Below, one piece after another: positions 25,295-33,380 of a stretch of DNA of 64,000 nt. The notes under the pieces were generated by a model. It made no database searches. It saw only the letters and a list, made by a program, of their open reading frames with translations, and was not told the DNA's origin. The position numbers and the translations under genes are program-made. Source of the stretch: Microbacterium sp. SMR1 (GTDB taxonomy: Bacteria > Actinomycetota > Actinomycetes > Actinomycetales > Microbacteriaceae). The stretch is taken from positions 186,001-250,000 of the forward strand of contig NZ_QMBN01000003.1 of NCBI RefSeq assembly GCF_003289625.1, read 5' to 3'. Numbering within the stretch: the stretch's first letter is position 1; every line of letters starts with the position of its first letter.

Positions 25295-26812
25295 ATGGAT
25301 GTGCTTCAGCTTCTCGGCGAGGGCTTCGCCGGTGCACTGACCCCCGCCAACCTGCTCTGGGTGCTCATCGGCTGCCTGCTGGGCACCGCGGTCGGCGTTC
25401 TCCCCGGACTCGGCTCCTCGATGGCAGTCGCCCTGCTGCTGCCGATCACGTTCTCGCTCGATCCGACGGCCGCCTTCATCATGTTCGCGGGCGTGTACTT
25501 CGGCGGGCTGTTCGGCGACTCGACCATGGGCATCCTCATGAACACGCCCGGCCAGGCCTCGGCGATCGCGTCGACCTTCGAGGGCCACAAGATGGCGCTC
25601 AACGGACGCGCGGCCCAGGCGCTGGCGACCGCAGCCATCGGCGCGTTCATCGGCGGCTTCGTGGCGTCGATCGTCGTGGTCTTCGTCGCTCCGGCCCTCG
25701 CGGACTTCTCGAGCAGGTTCGGCCCCGCCGAGTTCTTCGCGCTCGCGGTCTTCGCGTTCGCGGCGACGTCGTCGGTCGTCACCGACAACGTCGTCAAGGG
25801 CCTCACCGCCCTGTTCATCGGCCTCGGCATCGCCGTGATCGGCATCGACGGAGTCTCAGGCGCTCCGCGCTTCACGATGGACTCCCCCCACCTGTTCGAC
25901 GGCATCTCCCTCGTCACGGTGACGGTCGCGATCCTCGCCCTCGGTGAGGTCATCTACGTCGCCTGCCTCGAACGGCATACCTCGAACAAAGCGCTCATCA
26001 AGCCGACGGGGCGCCCGTGGCTCTCGCGCCGCGAGCTGAAGGAAGCCGCACCCGCCTGGGCACGCGGCACCGCGATCGGTCTACCGTTCGGCGTCGTGCC
26101 CGCCGGCGGTTCGGAGATCCCGACCTTCCTCGCCTACGGCCTGGAGAAGCGACTCGATGCGCGGCGCAAGAACCCGCAGTTCGGCAAGGGCGCCATCCGT
26201 GGTCTCGCCGCTCCGGAGGCCGCCGGCAACTCCACGACGGGTATGGCGATGGGTGCGCTGCTCGCGCTCGGGCTGCCGATCTCGGCGACGGCCGCGATCA
26301 TGCTGGCGGCCTTCCGCCAGTACGGCCTGCAGCCCGGTCCGCTGCTGTTCGACCGGGCACCCGACCTGGTGTGGTCCCTGCTGGCGAGCTTCTTCATCGC
26401 GATGGTCGTGCTGCTCATCCTGAACCTCCCGTTCGCGATGCTGTGGGCGAAGCTGCTGCTGATCCCGCGCCCGTACCTCTACGCGGGGATCACGGTGTTC
26501 TGCGGCCTGGGTATCTACGCGACCTCGGGCTCGACGTTCGACCTGCTCATGCTGCTGGGCATCGGACTGCTCGGGTTCCTCATGCGCGCGCTCGACTTCC
26601 CGCTCGCGCCGCTGATCATCGGCATGGTGCTGGGGCCACTAGCCGAGACGAGCCTGCGCGACGCGGCGATGAGCTCCAATGGCGACTTCTCCGTGCTCGT
26701 CCAGAGCCCGATCACGATCGTGCTCTACGCGCTCCTCGCGCTCGTGCTGATCGTCTCGGTGCGGGGCCGCGTCGTCGCCCACAAGCGCGAGAAGCAGCTC
26801 GTGAAGAGCTGA
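25295..26812 (+). CDS. tctA: Tripartite tricarboxylate transporter large membrane subunit
   Basis: 505 residues with about twelve helices and the TctA landmarks LIGCLLGTAVGVLPGLGSSMAVALLLP near the N-terminus, GVYFGGLFGDSTMGILMNTPG, and ALGLPISATAAIMLAAF / GPLLFDRAPDLVWSL in the second half. Forms the sodium- or proton-coupled permease with TctB. One base separates it from tctB. The operon ends at a strong hairpin. Confidence 0.95.
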   Translation: MDVLQLLGEGFAGALTPANLLWVLIGCLLGTAVGVLPGLGSSMAVALLLPITFSLDPTAAFIMFAGVYFGGLFGDSTMGILMNTPGQASAIASTFEGHKMALNGRAAQALATAAIGAFIGGFVASIVVVFVAPALADFSSRFGPAEFFALAVFAFAATSSVVTDNVVKGLTALFIGLGIAVIGIDGVSGAPRFTMDSPHLFDGISLVTVTVAILALGEVIYVACLERHTSNKALIKPTGRPWLSRRELKEAAPAWARGTAIGLPFGVVPAGGSEIPTFLAYGLEKRLDARRKNPQFGKGAIRGLAAPEAAGNSTTGMAMGALLALGLPISATAAIMLAAFRQYGLQPGPLLFDRAPDLVWSLLASFFIAMVVLLILNLPFAMLWAKLLLIPRPYLYAGITVFCGLGIYATSGSTFDLLMLLGIGLLGFLMRALDFPLAPLIIGMVLGPLAETSLRDAAMSSNGDFSVLVQSPITIVLYALLALVLIVSVRGRVVAHKREKQLVKS

Positions 26813-26835
26813 TCGAACACGGCACGGACGGGTAA

Positions 26836-26866
26836 GGGCGGATGCCGCAGCACGCGGCATCCGCCC
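26836..26866 (+). terminator. Terminator of tctCBA
   Basis: GGGCGGATGCCGC (26836-26848) pairs perfectly with GCGGCATCCGCCC (26854-26866) over a 5-nt loop, followed by a pyrimidine run CTCCTCCGTCTTCCC. Confidence 0.85.
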
Positions 26867-26886
26867 CTCCTCCGTCTTCCCGACGA

Positions 26887-28434
26887 TCAGGCCGAGGCGA
26901 GCAGTCGATCCGCCGTGCGCAGTGACAGCGCCATCTGCGTCAGTCCCGGATTCGCCGACAGCGCGCTCGGGAACGTCGAGTTGTCGCAGATCCACATGTT
27001 GGGGATGTCGTAAGACCGACCCTCCGGATCGACGACGCCGTCACCGGGATCGCTGCTCATGCGACACGTGCCCATCGTGTGGGCTGTCCGCGCGAGCACG
27101 CGCGTCTCGCGTGCGCCGGCAGCGTCAAGGATCCGCGTCATGATCCCCACGGCGTGGTCGTCGATCGCTTTCTCGTTCGGCCCGGGCGAGAAGCTGATCT
27201 CCGCGCGCGGGATACCCCACTCGTCGGTCTCGTCCGAGAGGATCAGCCGATTGTCGTCGGACGGGAGGCACTCGCCGTTGATCCCGATGCCCGCGGAGAA
27301 CTGCCAGGCGTCGAGAGCGTCCATCAGGTCCTGACCCCACAGCGACCCGCCGCGCACGAGCGACGTCGCGTAGGTCAGCGGCATGACCCCGAGGCTCTGA
27401 ATGAGGTAGCCGCCCGCGAAATCGACGCCCTCGGGCCGCACGAAGTCCTCCGTGATCGCCGCAGACGGATAGCCGCGGTAGCCGCGGATGCTCTCGTCGA
27501 AGCGGCCCCACACCTGCACCGCGCCGTGAGCGAGGAAGTTTCGACCCACCTGACCGCTCGAGTTCGCGAGCCCGGTGTTGAGCAGAAGCCGCGGCGTCTC
27601 GATGCCCCCGCCGGCGAGAACCAGAGCAGCGCAGCGCTGCCGGTACTCGACGCCCTCGTGCAGGTAGACGACGCCGGTCACCCGGCCCGCGGCATCCTGT
27701 TCGATGCGATGCACCATCGAGTCCGGGCGGATTTCGGCTCCGTGAGCGACTGCGACGGGCAGATAGGTGATGGCTGTCGTCGCCTTGTACCCGAACCGGT
27801 CGCCCTGATGGATACCGCCGACGTCGATGCTCGCTTTACGCAGGCCGTAGTGCGGCTGGTCGCGATCGCTGGTGATGATGGCGGCCGGAGCGTCCGTCGC
27901 GGTGATCCCCAGACGTTCGCACCCCTGCAGCACGAGATCGGCCGGCGCATTACGGCGGGTCGGACCGTCGAGGTACTCGCGCTGCGGATCCCACGGGTAG
28001 GGAGTCGGACCGCTGACGCCGATGACCCGCTCGACCTCGACGATGTACCGGATGAGCTCGTCGTAGTCGATCGGCCAGTCGTGTCCCTGCCCCGTCTCGC
28101 TGTGCAACGAGAGGTCGCGGCGGTCCGGGCGCGGGGTGAACGCACCCCAGTGCAGCGTCCCGCCGCCGACGCCCCAGCCGCTGTTGTTCGGGCCGAAGGC
28201 TGTGGGGGTGTCGCCGCCGCTGAACCGGTCGGACATCCAGTTGATCCGCGTCGCCTCGCGCTCATCGGGGGTGAACTCGTCCATCTCGAGGTTCGGTCCG
28301 GCCTCCAGCGCGACGACCCGCAGTCCGCGCTCGGCAAGCCTGCTGAGCAACGGCCCGCCGCCGGCTCCGGTCCCGACGACGACGACATCCACGACCTCGT
28401 CGAGGTCGTATCGGCGCATTCCGGAGAGGTTCAT
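26887..28434 (-). CDS. GMC-family FAD oxidoreductase
   Basis: 515 residues from the ATG at 28434. FAD-binding VVVGTGAGGGPLLSRLAERG (residues 18-37), GWGVGGGTLHWGAFTPR, GGGIETPRLLLNTG in the middle, and the C-terminal active-site region TAHTMGTCRMSSDPGDGVVD ... SALSANPGLTQMALSLRTADRL. Known: the family oxidises alcohols and sugars; with a gluconate dehydrogenase-subunit-3 partner it resembles membrane-linked sugar/alcohol dehydrogenases. Last gene of a coupled operon (ATGA overlap upstream). No haem c subunit in sight. Confidence 0.9.
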   Translation of the reverse strand: MNLSGMRRYDLDEVVDVVVVGTGAGGGPLLSRLAERGLRVVALEAGPNLEMDEFTPDEREATRINWMSDRFSGGDTPTAFGPNNSGWGVGGGTLHWGAFTPRPDRRDLSLHSETGQGHDWPIDYDELIRYIVEVERVIGVSGPTPYPWDPQREYLDGPTRRNAPADLVLQGCERLGITATDAPAAIITSDRDQPHYGLRKASIDVGGIHQGDRFGYKATTAITYLPVAVAHGAEIRPDSMVHRIEQDAAGRVTGVVYLHEGVEYRQRCAALVLAGGGIETPRLLLNTGLANSSGQVGRNFLAHGAVQVWGRFDESIRGYRGYPSAAITEDFVRPEGVDFAGGYLIQSLGVMPLTYATSLVRGGSLWGQDLMDALDAWQFSAGIGINGECLPSDDNRLILSDETDEWGIPRAEISFSPGPNEKAIDDHAVGIMTRILDAAGARETRVLARTAHTMGTCRMSSDPGDGVVDPEGRSYDIPNMWICDNSTFPSALSANPGLTQMALSLRTADRLLASA

Positions 28435-29426
28435 GCGGTGCGTCCTTTCGCGGCGCCGAGGCGTCCGAGCTCTTCGGGTTCCCATTCCTCGCGCTCGCCC
28501 GCGGCCAGCACGAGGTAGCCGGCGGGCTCCGGCCCCGTTCCGCCGGTCGCGAAGCCGGTGTAGCCGACACGTGCGAGCGACGCCGGGTGCGACAGCCAGA
28601 CGCGGGCGAGGTCGTTACGGGCGTCCTCGAACCACAGGCTCAGCTGATCGGGCGTGAGGACCGTGCCGGAGGGGGCTTCGCCATCGATCACCTGACGGAT
28701 GACAGCATCCTGGGCGGCAGGTCCGCGCATCCAGATGGCGGCGAGCGCGTCGAGCCCGGCGCGATAGGCCTCGACGTCGGACGACATGCCGGTGGGACGC
28801 CAGCCGTCGCTCTCCTCCGCTTCGATCATGCGGTCGAGGCGGGCAGCGAGATCGATCGTCGCTCCAGCGCCCTGCGGGACGATACGGCGCGCGACGTCGC
28901 GCAGGAGCCCCAGCTGCGCGGGGGTGAGGGCCGTCGGACGATAGGCCGGGTCGTCGGCGAGCGCACGTCGGGCGAGAGTGGCGCGCATGGCGGCGTCCGT
29001 CCGCGACGACGCGATGATTCGCGCCCACGCCTCGGGAACGCGCGGACCCCACGCGGCGATGTCCGCCGCGAGGTCGCGCACCGACGCCCCGACGTCCTCC
29101 GTCGCGGCCGCGGGCACCTCGTGCTCTCGGATGCCGTCGGGGATCACCGTCCCCTCGAGCACGACCCCGGCAAGCCCGAAGACGCCGAGCGCGCCGTCGA
29201 GGATCCGCTCGACGAGATCTTCCGCGAGCCTGTGATCGTCGTAGCCGGCCACGAGGATCCACGGTGTGGTGATCTCGGCGTGGGCGATCTCCTCGATCAG
29301 AGCATCGGCGCCGAGAGCCGGGTCGACCGTGATCTGCCGGAACGCGTCGGCGGAATCGTCCGAAGCGTCATCGAGCTGCGGTACGTCTCCCCGGAGCGAG
29401 ACGACCGCGAATGCGTTGTCGCTCAC
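28431..29426 (-). CDS. Gluconate 2-dehydrogenase subunit 3-family protein with extra N-terminal domain
   Basis: 331 residues, GTG start in a GTGA overlap with the SDR gene. The C-terminal two-thirds (TALTPAQLGLLRDVARRIVPQGAG onward, from about residue 165) is the subunit-3 family, whose members partner a GMC flavoprotein. The first roughly 150 residues (acidic, no Tat or Sec signal) are not part of the classic exported subunit, which normally begins with a Tat signal; here the complex appears cytoplasmic. The pairing with the GMC gene is supported by the 4-nt overlap. Confidence 0.8.
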   Translation of the reverse strand: MSDNAFAVVSLRGDVPQLDDASDDSADAFRQITVDPALGADALIEEIAHAEITTPWILVAGYDDHRLAEDLVERILDGALGVFGLAGVVLEGTVIPDGIREHEVPAAATEDVGASVRDLAADIAAWGPRVPEAWARIIASSRTDAAMRATLARRALADDPAYRPTALTPAQLGLLRDVARRIVPQGAGATIDLAARLDRMIEAEESDGWRPTGMSSDVEAYRAGLDALAAIWMRGPAAQDAVIRQVIDGEAPSGTVLTPDQLSLWFEDARNDLARVWLSHPASLARVGYTGFATGGTGPEPAGYLVLAAGEREEWEPEELGRLGAAKGRTA

Positions 29427-30322
29427 GGGGTGACCATGCCCCCGTTGACGTTGAGCGTCTCACCCGAGACGTAGCTCGACTCGGCCGACGCGAGGAAGAC
29501 GAACGCAGGAGCGATCTCGGCCGGCTGGCCGGCGCGCTGGTAGGTGCTCTCGTCGTCGAAGGCCCGCATCTGCTCGTCCGAGACGCCATCGCTCACCTGG
29601 AGCGCCGACCACGTCGGACCGGGGGCGACGACGTTGACCCGGATGCCGCGCGGCGCGAGCTGCTGTGCGAGCCCCTTCGAGAGATTGTTGATCGCGGCCT
29701 TCGTCGCGGCATAGTCGACCCGGTCGGGTGCCGGCTTGTACGCCTCCAGCGAGGCGGTGTTGATGATCGAGGCGCCCGCCGGAAGATGGGCCAGAGCCGC
29801 CTTCGTGATCCAGAAGTTCGCGAAGACGTTCGTGTGGAAGGTCTCGGCGAACTGCTCGTCGGTCAGGTCTTCGAGCCGTTCGACCGCGACCTGCTTTCCC
29901 GCATTGTTGACCAGGATGTCGATGCCCCCGAGGAAGTCAGCGGCCTCCGCCACGAGCGCACGGCAGGCCTCGGCCGTCGAGATGTCAGCGGCGATGGCAT
30001 GCCCGCGCACGCCGGCGTCGGCGATGAGGCCGAGGATGCGGTCGGCGTCGCGCTGCTCGGCAGGCAGGTGGACGATCACGACGTCGGCGCCCTCGCGGGC
30101 GAAAGCGATCGCCGTCGCACCGCCGATGCCGGAGTCCCCGCCGGTGATGAGGGCTTTGCGACCGAACAGGCGCCCCGAACCGCGGTACGTCTGCTCGCCC
30201 AGGTCGGGAACCGGCTGCATGTCGGCCTGGATGCCCGGCTCGGGCTGGTGCTGGACGGCCGGCTCGACCCGGTCGTATCGGGTCACCGGGTTGTCGAAGG
30301 TGTACTGATCGCTGTGCTCCAC
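29423..30322 (-). CDS. Short-chain dehydrogenase/reductase (YhdG/GS39-like SDR with N-terminal extension)
   Basis: 299 residues from a GTG at 30322; this start is uncertain (a TTG at 30376 is an alternative, neither has a good Shine-Dalgarno). An N-terminal extension (VTRYDRVEPAVQHQPEPGIQ... GEQTYRGSGRLFGRKALITGG) precedes the Rossmann motif TGGDSGIG, then NNAG and the catalytic Ser, Tyr and Lys (INTASLEAY, DYAATKAA). This extended form is a stress-associated SDR type common in soil bacteria. First gene of the SDR-subunit 3-GMC operon; GTGA overlap with the next gene. Confidence 0.82.
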   Translation of the reverse strand: MEHSDQYTFDNPVTRYDRVEPAVQHQPEPGIQADMQPVPDLGEQTYRGSGRLFGRKALITGGDSGIGGATAIAFAREGADVVIVHLPAEQRDADRILGLIADAGVRGHAIAADISTAEACRALVAEAADFLGGIDILVNNAGKQVAVERLEDLTDEQFAETFHTNVFANFWITKAALAHLPAGASIINTASLEAYKPAPDRVDYAATKAAINNLSKGLAQQLAPRGIRVNVVAPGPTWSALQVSDGVSDEQMRAFDDESTYQRAGQPAEIAPAFVFLASAESSYVSGETLNVNGGMVTP

Positions 30323-30431
30323 GGGCTCACGGTAGGTCTCGGCCGAAACTCGGCGCGAACGCTTGCCAAAAGTCAAGGAGTGGGCGTAAAGCGGATCACC
30401 AGCCGACGCCCTGCGGACCCGCCTCGCGGCG

Positions 30432-31022
30432 TCAGGGCTGCAGCGACCCCGTGACGAGCGCGATCGCCGTGCCCACAGCGTCCGCCGCGCCGGCGGCATC
30501 CACGCGCGCGAGGGCGAAGGCCGACACGACCAACCCCGTGCACGCGTCCGCCAGGGTCGCGACCTGAGCACCGTCGAGGTCGGAGCGGCGGGCGGCGACA
30601 CCGCGACCGAAGGCTGAGCGCAATTCGGATCGGTACCCGGCGATCACGTGCGCGACGGCTTCGTCGCGCCCGATGGGCGCCGCTGCCGTGTTCACGAGCA
30701 GGCACCCGCTCGACGCCGGAAGCGAAGCGGGCTGCTTGAGGGCGGTTCGCAGGCCGAGGAGGTACTCCTCCAGCGCGCCCGGGGCGACCTCATCGACGGT
30801 CAGAGGCGACAGTCGGGGCCGGATGATCTCGTCGAGGTAGCTCTCGACCGCGGCGTCGAAAAGGCCGCGCTTGGAGCCGAATGCGTGATAGATGCTCGAT
30901 CGGTTGAGGCCGGTGACGCGCTCGAGCTCGGGCAACGGTGCGCCTTCGTAGCCCTGCTCCCAGAAGACGCTCCGCGCCGCGCGAACGACGTCGTCGCGGT
31001 CGTAGCTCTGCGTTCGGCCCAT
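30432..31022 (-). CDS. TetR-family transcriptional regulator
   Basis: 196 residues from the ATG at 31022, with a G-rich Shine-Dalgarno (GGGGGC) upstream. HTH: RDDVVRAARSVFWEQGYEGAPLPELERVTGLNRSSIYHAFGSKRGLFDAAV (read in parts, residues 8-58), a close fit to the TetR/AcrR N-terminus of the type that controls DUF1304/oxidoreductase genes. Divergent from those two genes; a 40-bp interrupted palindrome lies in between. Confidence 0.9.
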   Translation of the reverse strand: MGRTQSYDRDDVVRAARSVFWEQGYEGAPLPELERVTGLNRSSIYHAFGSKRGLFDAAVESYLDEIIRPRLSPLTVDEVAPGALEEYLLGLRTALKQPASLPASSGCLLVNTAAAPIGRDEAVAHVIAGYRSELRSAFGRGVAARRSDLDGAQVATLADACTGLVVSAFALARVDAAGAADAVGTAIALVTGSLQP

Positions 31023-31040
31023 GCGCCGCGCCCCCTTTTG

Positions 31041-31080
31041 TGTATCGGTCAGTTCAGTATATATTGAACCAAGCGATACA
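31041..31080. promoter_or_regulatory. 40-bp interrupted palindrome, probable TetR operator
   Basis: Outer arms TGTATCG (31041-31047) and CGATACA (31074-31080) pair perfectly; inner arms GTTCA (31052-31056) and TGAAC (31065-31069) flank an AT-rich centre GTATATAT. In all 16 of 20 half-site positions match. The AT-rich centre would overlap promoters in both directions. Confidence 0.7.
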
Positions 31081-31116
31081 GAAACTGCGGTGTCCACCGC
31101 CGGAAGGGAACAGCTC

Positions 31117-31506
31117 ATGATCTTCGTCGGTCTTGCGCTCGCGGGCCTCGCAGCGCTCATCCACGTCTTCATCTTCTACCTCGAGTCCATCGCCTGGACG
31201 AGCGAGCGGGCACGCAAGACGTTCGGCACCGGAACGGTCGCGCAGGCCGAGACGCAGAAGGCGCTCGCCTTCAACCAGGGCTTCTACAACCTCTTCCTGG
31301 CGATCACGGTGTTCATCGGCATCGCATTCGTCATCGCCGGGAACGTCCCGGTCGGTGCGACCCTCGTCTTCACCGGAGCAGGTTCCATGGTCGCGGCCAG
31401 CCTCGTGCTCATCCTCTCCGACCACTCCAAGGCCTCCGCCGCCCTCAAGCAGGGCGTGATCCCCGCCTTCGGCGTCATCGCACTCGCGCTCGGCCTCGCG
31501 ATCTGA
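31117..31506 (+). CDS. DUF1304-family membrane protein
   Basis: 129 residues with four hydrophobic helices and the family pattern LIHVFIFYLESIAWTSERARKTFGT near the N-terminus, then NQGFYNLFLA. GGAAGGGA precedes the ATG. Known: DUF1304 proteins are small integral membrane proteins often encoded beside TetR regulators and oxidoreductases; the biochemical role is unknown. Likely cotranscribed with the following oxidoreductase. Confidence 0.88.
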   Translation: MIFVGLALAGLAALIHVFIFYLESIAWTSERARKTFGTGTVAQAETQKALAFNQGFYNLFLAITVFIGIAFVIAGNVPVGATLVFTGAGSMVAASLVLILSDHSKASAALKQGVIPAFGVIALALGLAI

Positions 31507-31591
31507 CCCGGCGCCCATCCGCGCCGCCCTCTCGTCCGCGACTCCGACCGAGCCCGCGGCATCCGTTACCGACCCCTCACGAAGGAGAAAC

Positions 31592-32611
31592 ATGACCCAC
31601 GCAACGAGCACCCAGATCCGTCTGGCCCGCCGCCCCCAGGGCTGGCCGACGCCCGACGACTTCTCGATCGAGCGCGTCGAGCTGAGCGAGCCCGCGCCGG
31701 GCGAGGTGCGCGTGGCGAACGAGTTCGTCTCCGTCGACCCGTACATGCGCGGGCGCATGAACGACGTCCGCAGCTACGTCGCGCCCTACGCGCTCGGAGA
31801 CGTGATCGCCGGCGGCGCGATCGGCCGCGTCGTGGCGAGCGCCTCGGACGACCTGCCCGTGGGAACGGTCGTGCTGCATCAGCACGGGTGGTCGGATGTC
31901 GTCCAGGCCGATGCTTCGACGTTCCGCGCCGTCCCCGAGGTGCCGGGCCTGCCGCTGTCGGTGCGCCTGCACATCCTCGGCATGACCGGCCTGACCGCTT
32001 ACGTCGGACTCACGGCCATCGCGCACATGAAGCCGGGCGACACCGTGTTCGTCTCGGGAGCGGCCGGAGCGGTCGGCACCGCCGTCGGTCAGATCGCCAA
32101 GCTGCTCGGAGCAGGCCGGGTCATCGGCTCGGCCGGCTCTGCGGAGAAGGTCGCGCTGCTCACCGAGAAGTACGGCTACGACGCAGCCTTCAACTACAAG
32201 GACGCGCCTGTCCGCGAGCAGCTCGCCGCGCACGCCCCCGACGGCGTCGACGTGTTCTTCGACAACGTGGGCGGCGACCACCTCGAGGCCGCGCTCGACG
32301 TCATGAACGCCGGCGGACGCCTGGCGCTCTGCGGCGCGATCACGGGGTACAACACCACCGAGAAGACGCCCGGGCCCGACAACATGGCCAACATGATCAC
32401 CCGTGGTCTCACCGCGACCGGCTTCACGCTCGCCGCCTACCTGCACCTCGCGCCGGAGTTCACCGAGAAGATGAGCGCCTGGTTCGCCGAGGGGAAGATC
32501 GCCTACGACGAGACCATCGTCGACGGCATCGAGAACACCGTCGAGGCCTTCCTGTCGATGATGCGCGGCGCCAACACCGGCAAGATGCTCGTGCGAACCT
32601 CCGCGCGGTAA
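31592..32611 (+). CDS. NADP-dependent medium-chain oxidoreductase (CurA/leukotriene B4 dehydrogenase-like)
   Basis: 339 residues with a GAAGGAG Shine-Dalgarno. Substrate half with VSVDPYMRGRM, then the cofactor domain VFVSGAAGAVGTAVGQIAKLLGAGRVIGSAGS and VFFDNVGGDHLEAALDVMN, ending in ENTVEAFLSMMRGANTGKMLVR. No zinc ligands, so it belongs to the zinc-independent quinone/enone reductase branch. Likely part of an electrophile response under the divergent TetR (inference). Confidence 0.9.
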   Translation: MTHATSTQIRLARRPQGWPTPDDFSIERVELSEPAPGEVRVANEFVSVDPYMRGRMNDVRSYVAPYALGDVIAGGAIGRVVASASDDLPVGTVVLHQHGWSDVVQADASTFRAVPEVPGLPLSVRLHILGMTGLTAYVGLTAIAHMKPGDTVFVSGAAGAVGTAVGQIAKLLGAGRVIGSAGSAEKVALLTEKYGYDAAFNYKDAPVREQLAAHAPDGVDVFFDNVGGDHLEAALDVMNAGGRLALCGAITGYNTTEKTPGPDNMANMITRGLTATGFTLAAYLHLAPEFTEKMSAWFAEGKIAYDETIVDGIENTVEAFLSMMRGANTGKMLVRTSAR

Positions 32612-32616
32612 GCCCT

Positions 32617-32679
32617 GACCCGACCGAAAAGGCGGTGACGCTTCGCGCGTCACCGCCTTTCGCTTCGGCTCGACGACGG
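32617..32679. repeat. 63-bp repeat, copy A, with bidirectional terminator
   Basis: Contains the perfect 14-bp hairpin AAAGGCGGTGACGC (32628-32641) / GCGTCACCGCCTTT (32647-32660) with A-rich and T-rich edges, between convergent genes. The 63 nt differ from copy B (38552-38614) at only two positions. The shared sequence extends well past the hairpin into flanking non-palindromic DNA. Confidence 0.85.
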
Positions 32680-32688
32680 ACGAAGCCG

Positions 32689-33321
32689 TCACTCCCGCAG
32701 GTGCAGGCTGCCGTCTCGCCAGTCGGCGGAGCGAAGGTCGTCGATCCGGGCGTCGACAACGGCGGAACCGAGGTGGTCCCCCACACCGACGACCCATCCC
32801 GCTCCGGCGGCGCGGGCCGAACGCACGCCGGCCTCGGCGTCCTCGAACACGACGCATCGCGCGATGTCGACGCCGAGCAGCGCGGCGCCGGCGAGGTAGG
32901 GCTCGGCGTCGGGCTTGCCGTGACCGACGTCCTCCGCCGACACGAGCGCGGACGGGACGGGATGCCCCGCGGCCGCGAGCCGCCGGCGCGCCAGCTCGCG
33001 CGTGGCCGAGGTCACGACGGCCCACGACCCCGACGGGATACGTGAGGTGAGGGCGACCGAGCCGGCGATCGGCGCCGTCAGCGCGGCGGATGCGGCCTCC
33101 GCCTCATCGAGAGCGGCGACGGCCTCGTCACGCAGGCCCGCCGCCACAAGCGTCGCGACGGTGTCGGCGGCGCGCACCCCGTGCTCGATCTGCGTGCGGA
33201 AGTCGAAGCCCGGGGCGTACCGCTTCGCCCAGGCGTCCCAGGCGGTGGCGGCGGCCTCGAGCGAGTCGACGAGCACTCCGTCGCAGTCGAACAGCACGGC
33301 GCGTGGGGTGATTGTGGTCAC
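32689..33321 (-). CDS. HAD-superfamily sugar-phosphatase-like protein
   Basis: 210 residues, HAD subclass IA: nucleophile motif FDCDGVLVDS (near residue 10), motif II VVTSATRELARRR, motif III Lys in GHGKPDAEPYLAGAALLGV, motif IV VVFEDAEAGVRSARAAG. Known relatives are sugar-phosphate phosphatases and beta-phosphoglucomutase-like enzymes. Last gene of the PTS operon; may remove phosphate from the sugar imported by the PTS (inference). GTG start with GGAG upstream. Confidence 0.85.
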   Translation of the reverse strand: MTTITPRAVLFDCDGVLVDSLEAAATAWDAWAKRYAPGFDFRTQIEHGVRAADTVATLVAAGLRDEAVAALDEAEAASAALTAPIAGSVALTSRIPSGSWAVVTSATRELARRRLAAAGHPVPSALVSAEDVGHGKPDAEPYLAGAALLGVDIARCVVFEDAEAGVRSARAAGAGWVVGVGDHLGSAVVDARIDDLRSADWRDGSLHLRE

Positions 33322-33339
33322 AGGATGCTCCAGGGAGGA

Positions 33340-33373
33340 CGATGCCCGCCGGGGCGGACCCCGGCGGGCATCG
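33340..33373 (-). terminator. Hairpin between EIIC and HAD genes
   Basis: CGATGCCCGCCGGGG (33340-33354) pairs perfectly with CCCCGGCGGGCATCG (33359-33373). It lacks a U-run and sits before a gene on the same strand, so it may only reduce HAD expression or protect the upstream message. Confidence 0.55.
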
Positions 33374-33380
33374 GTTCGGT

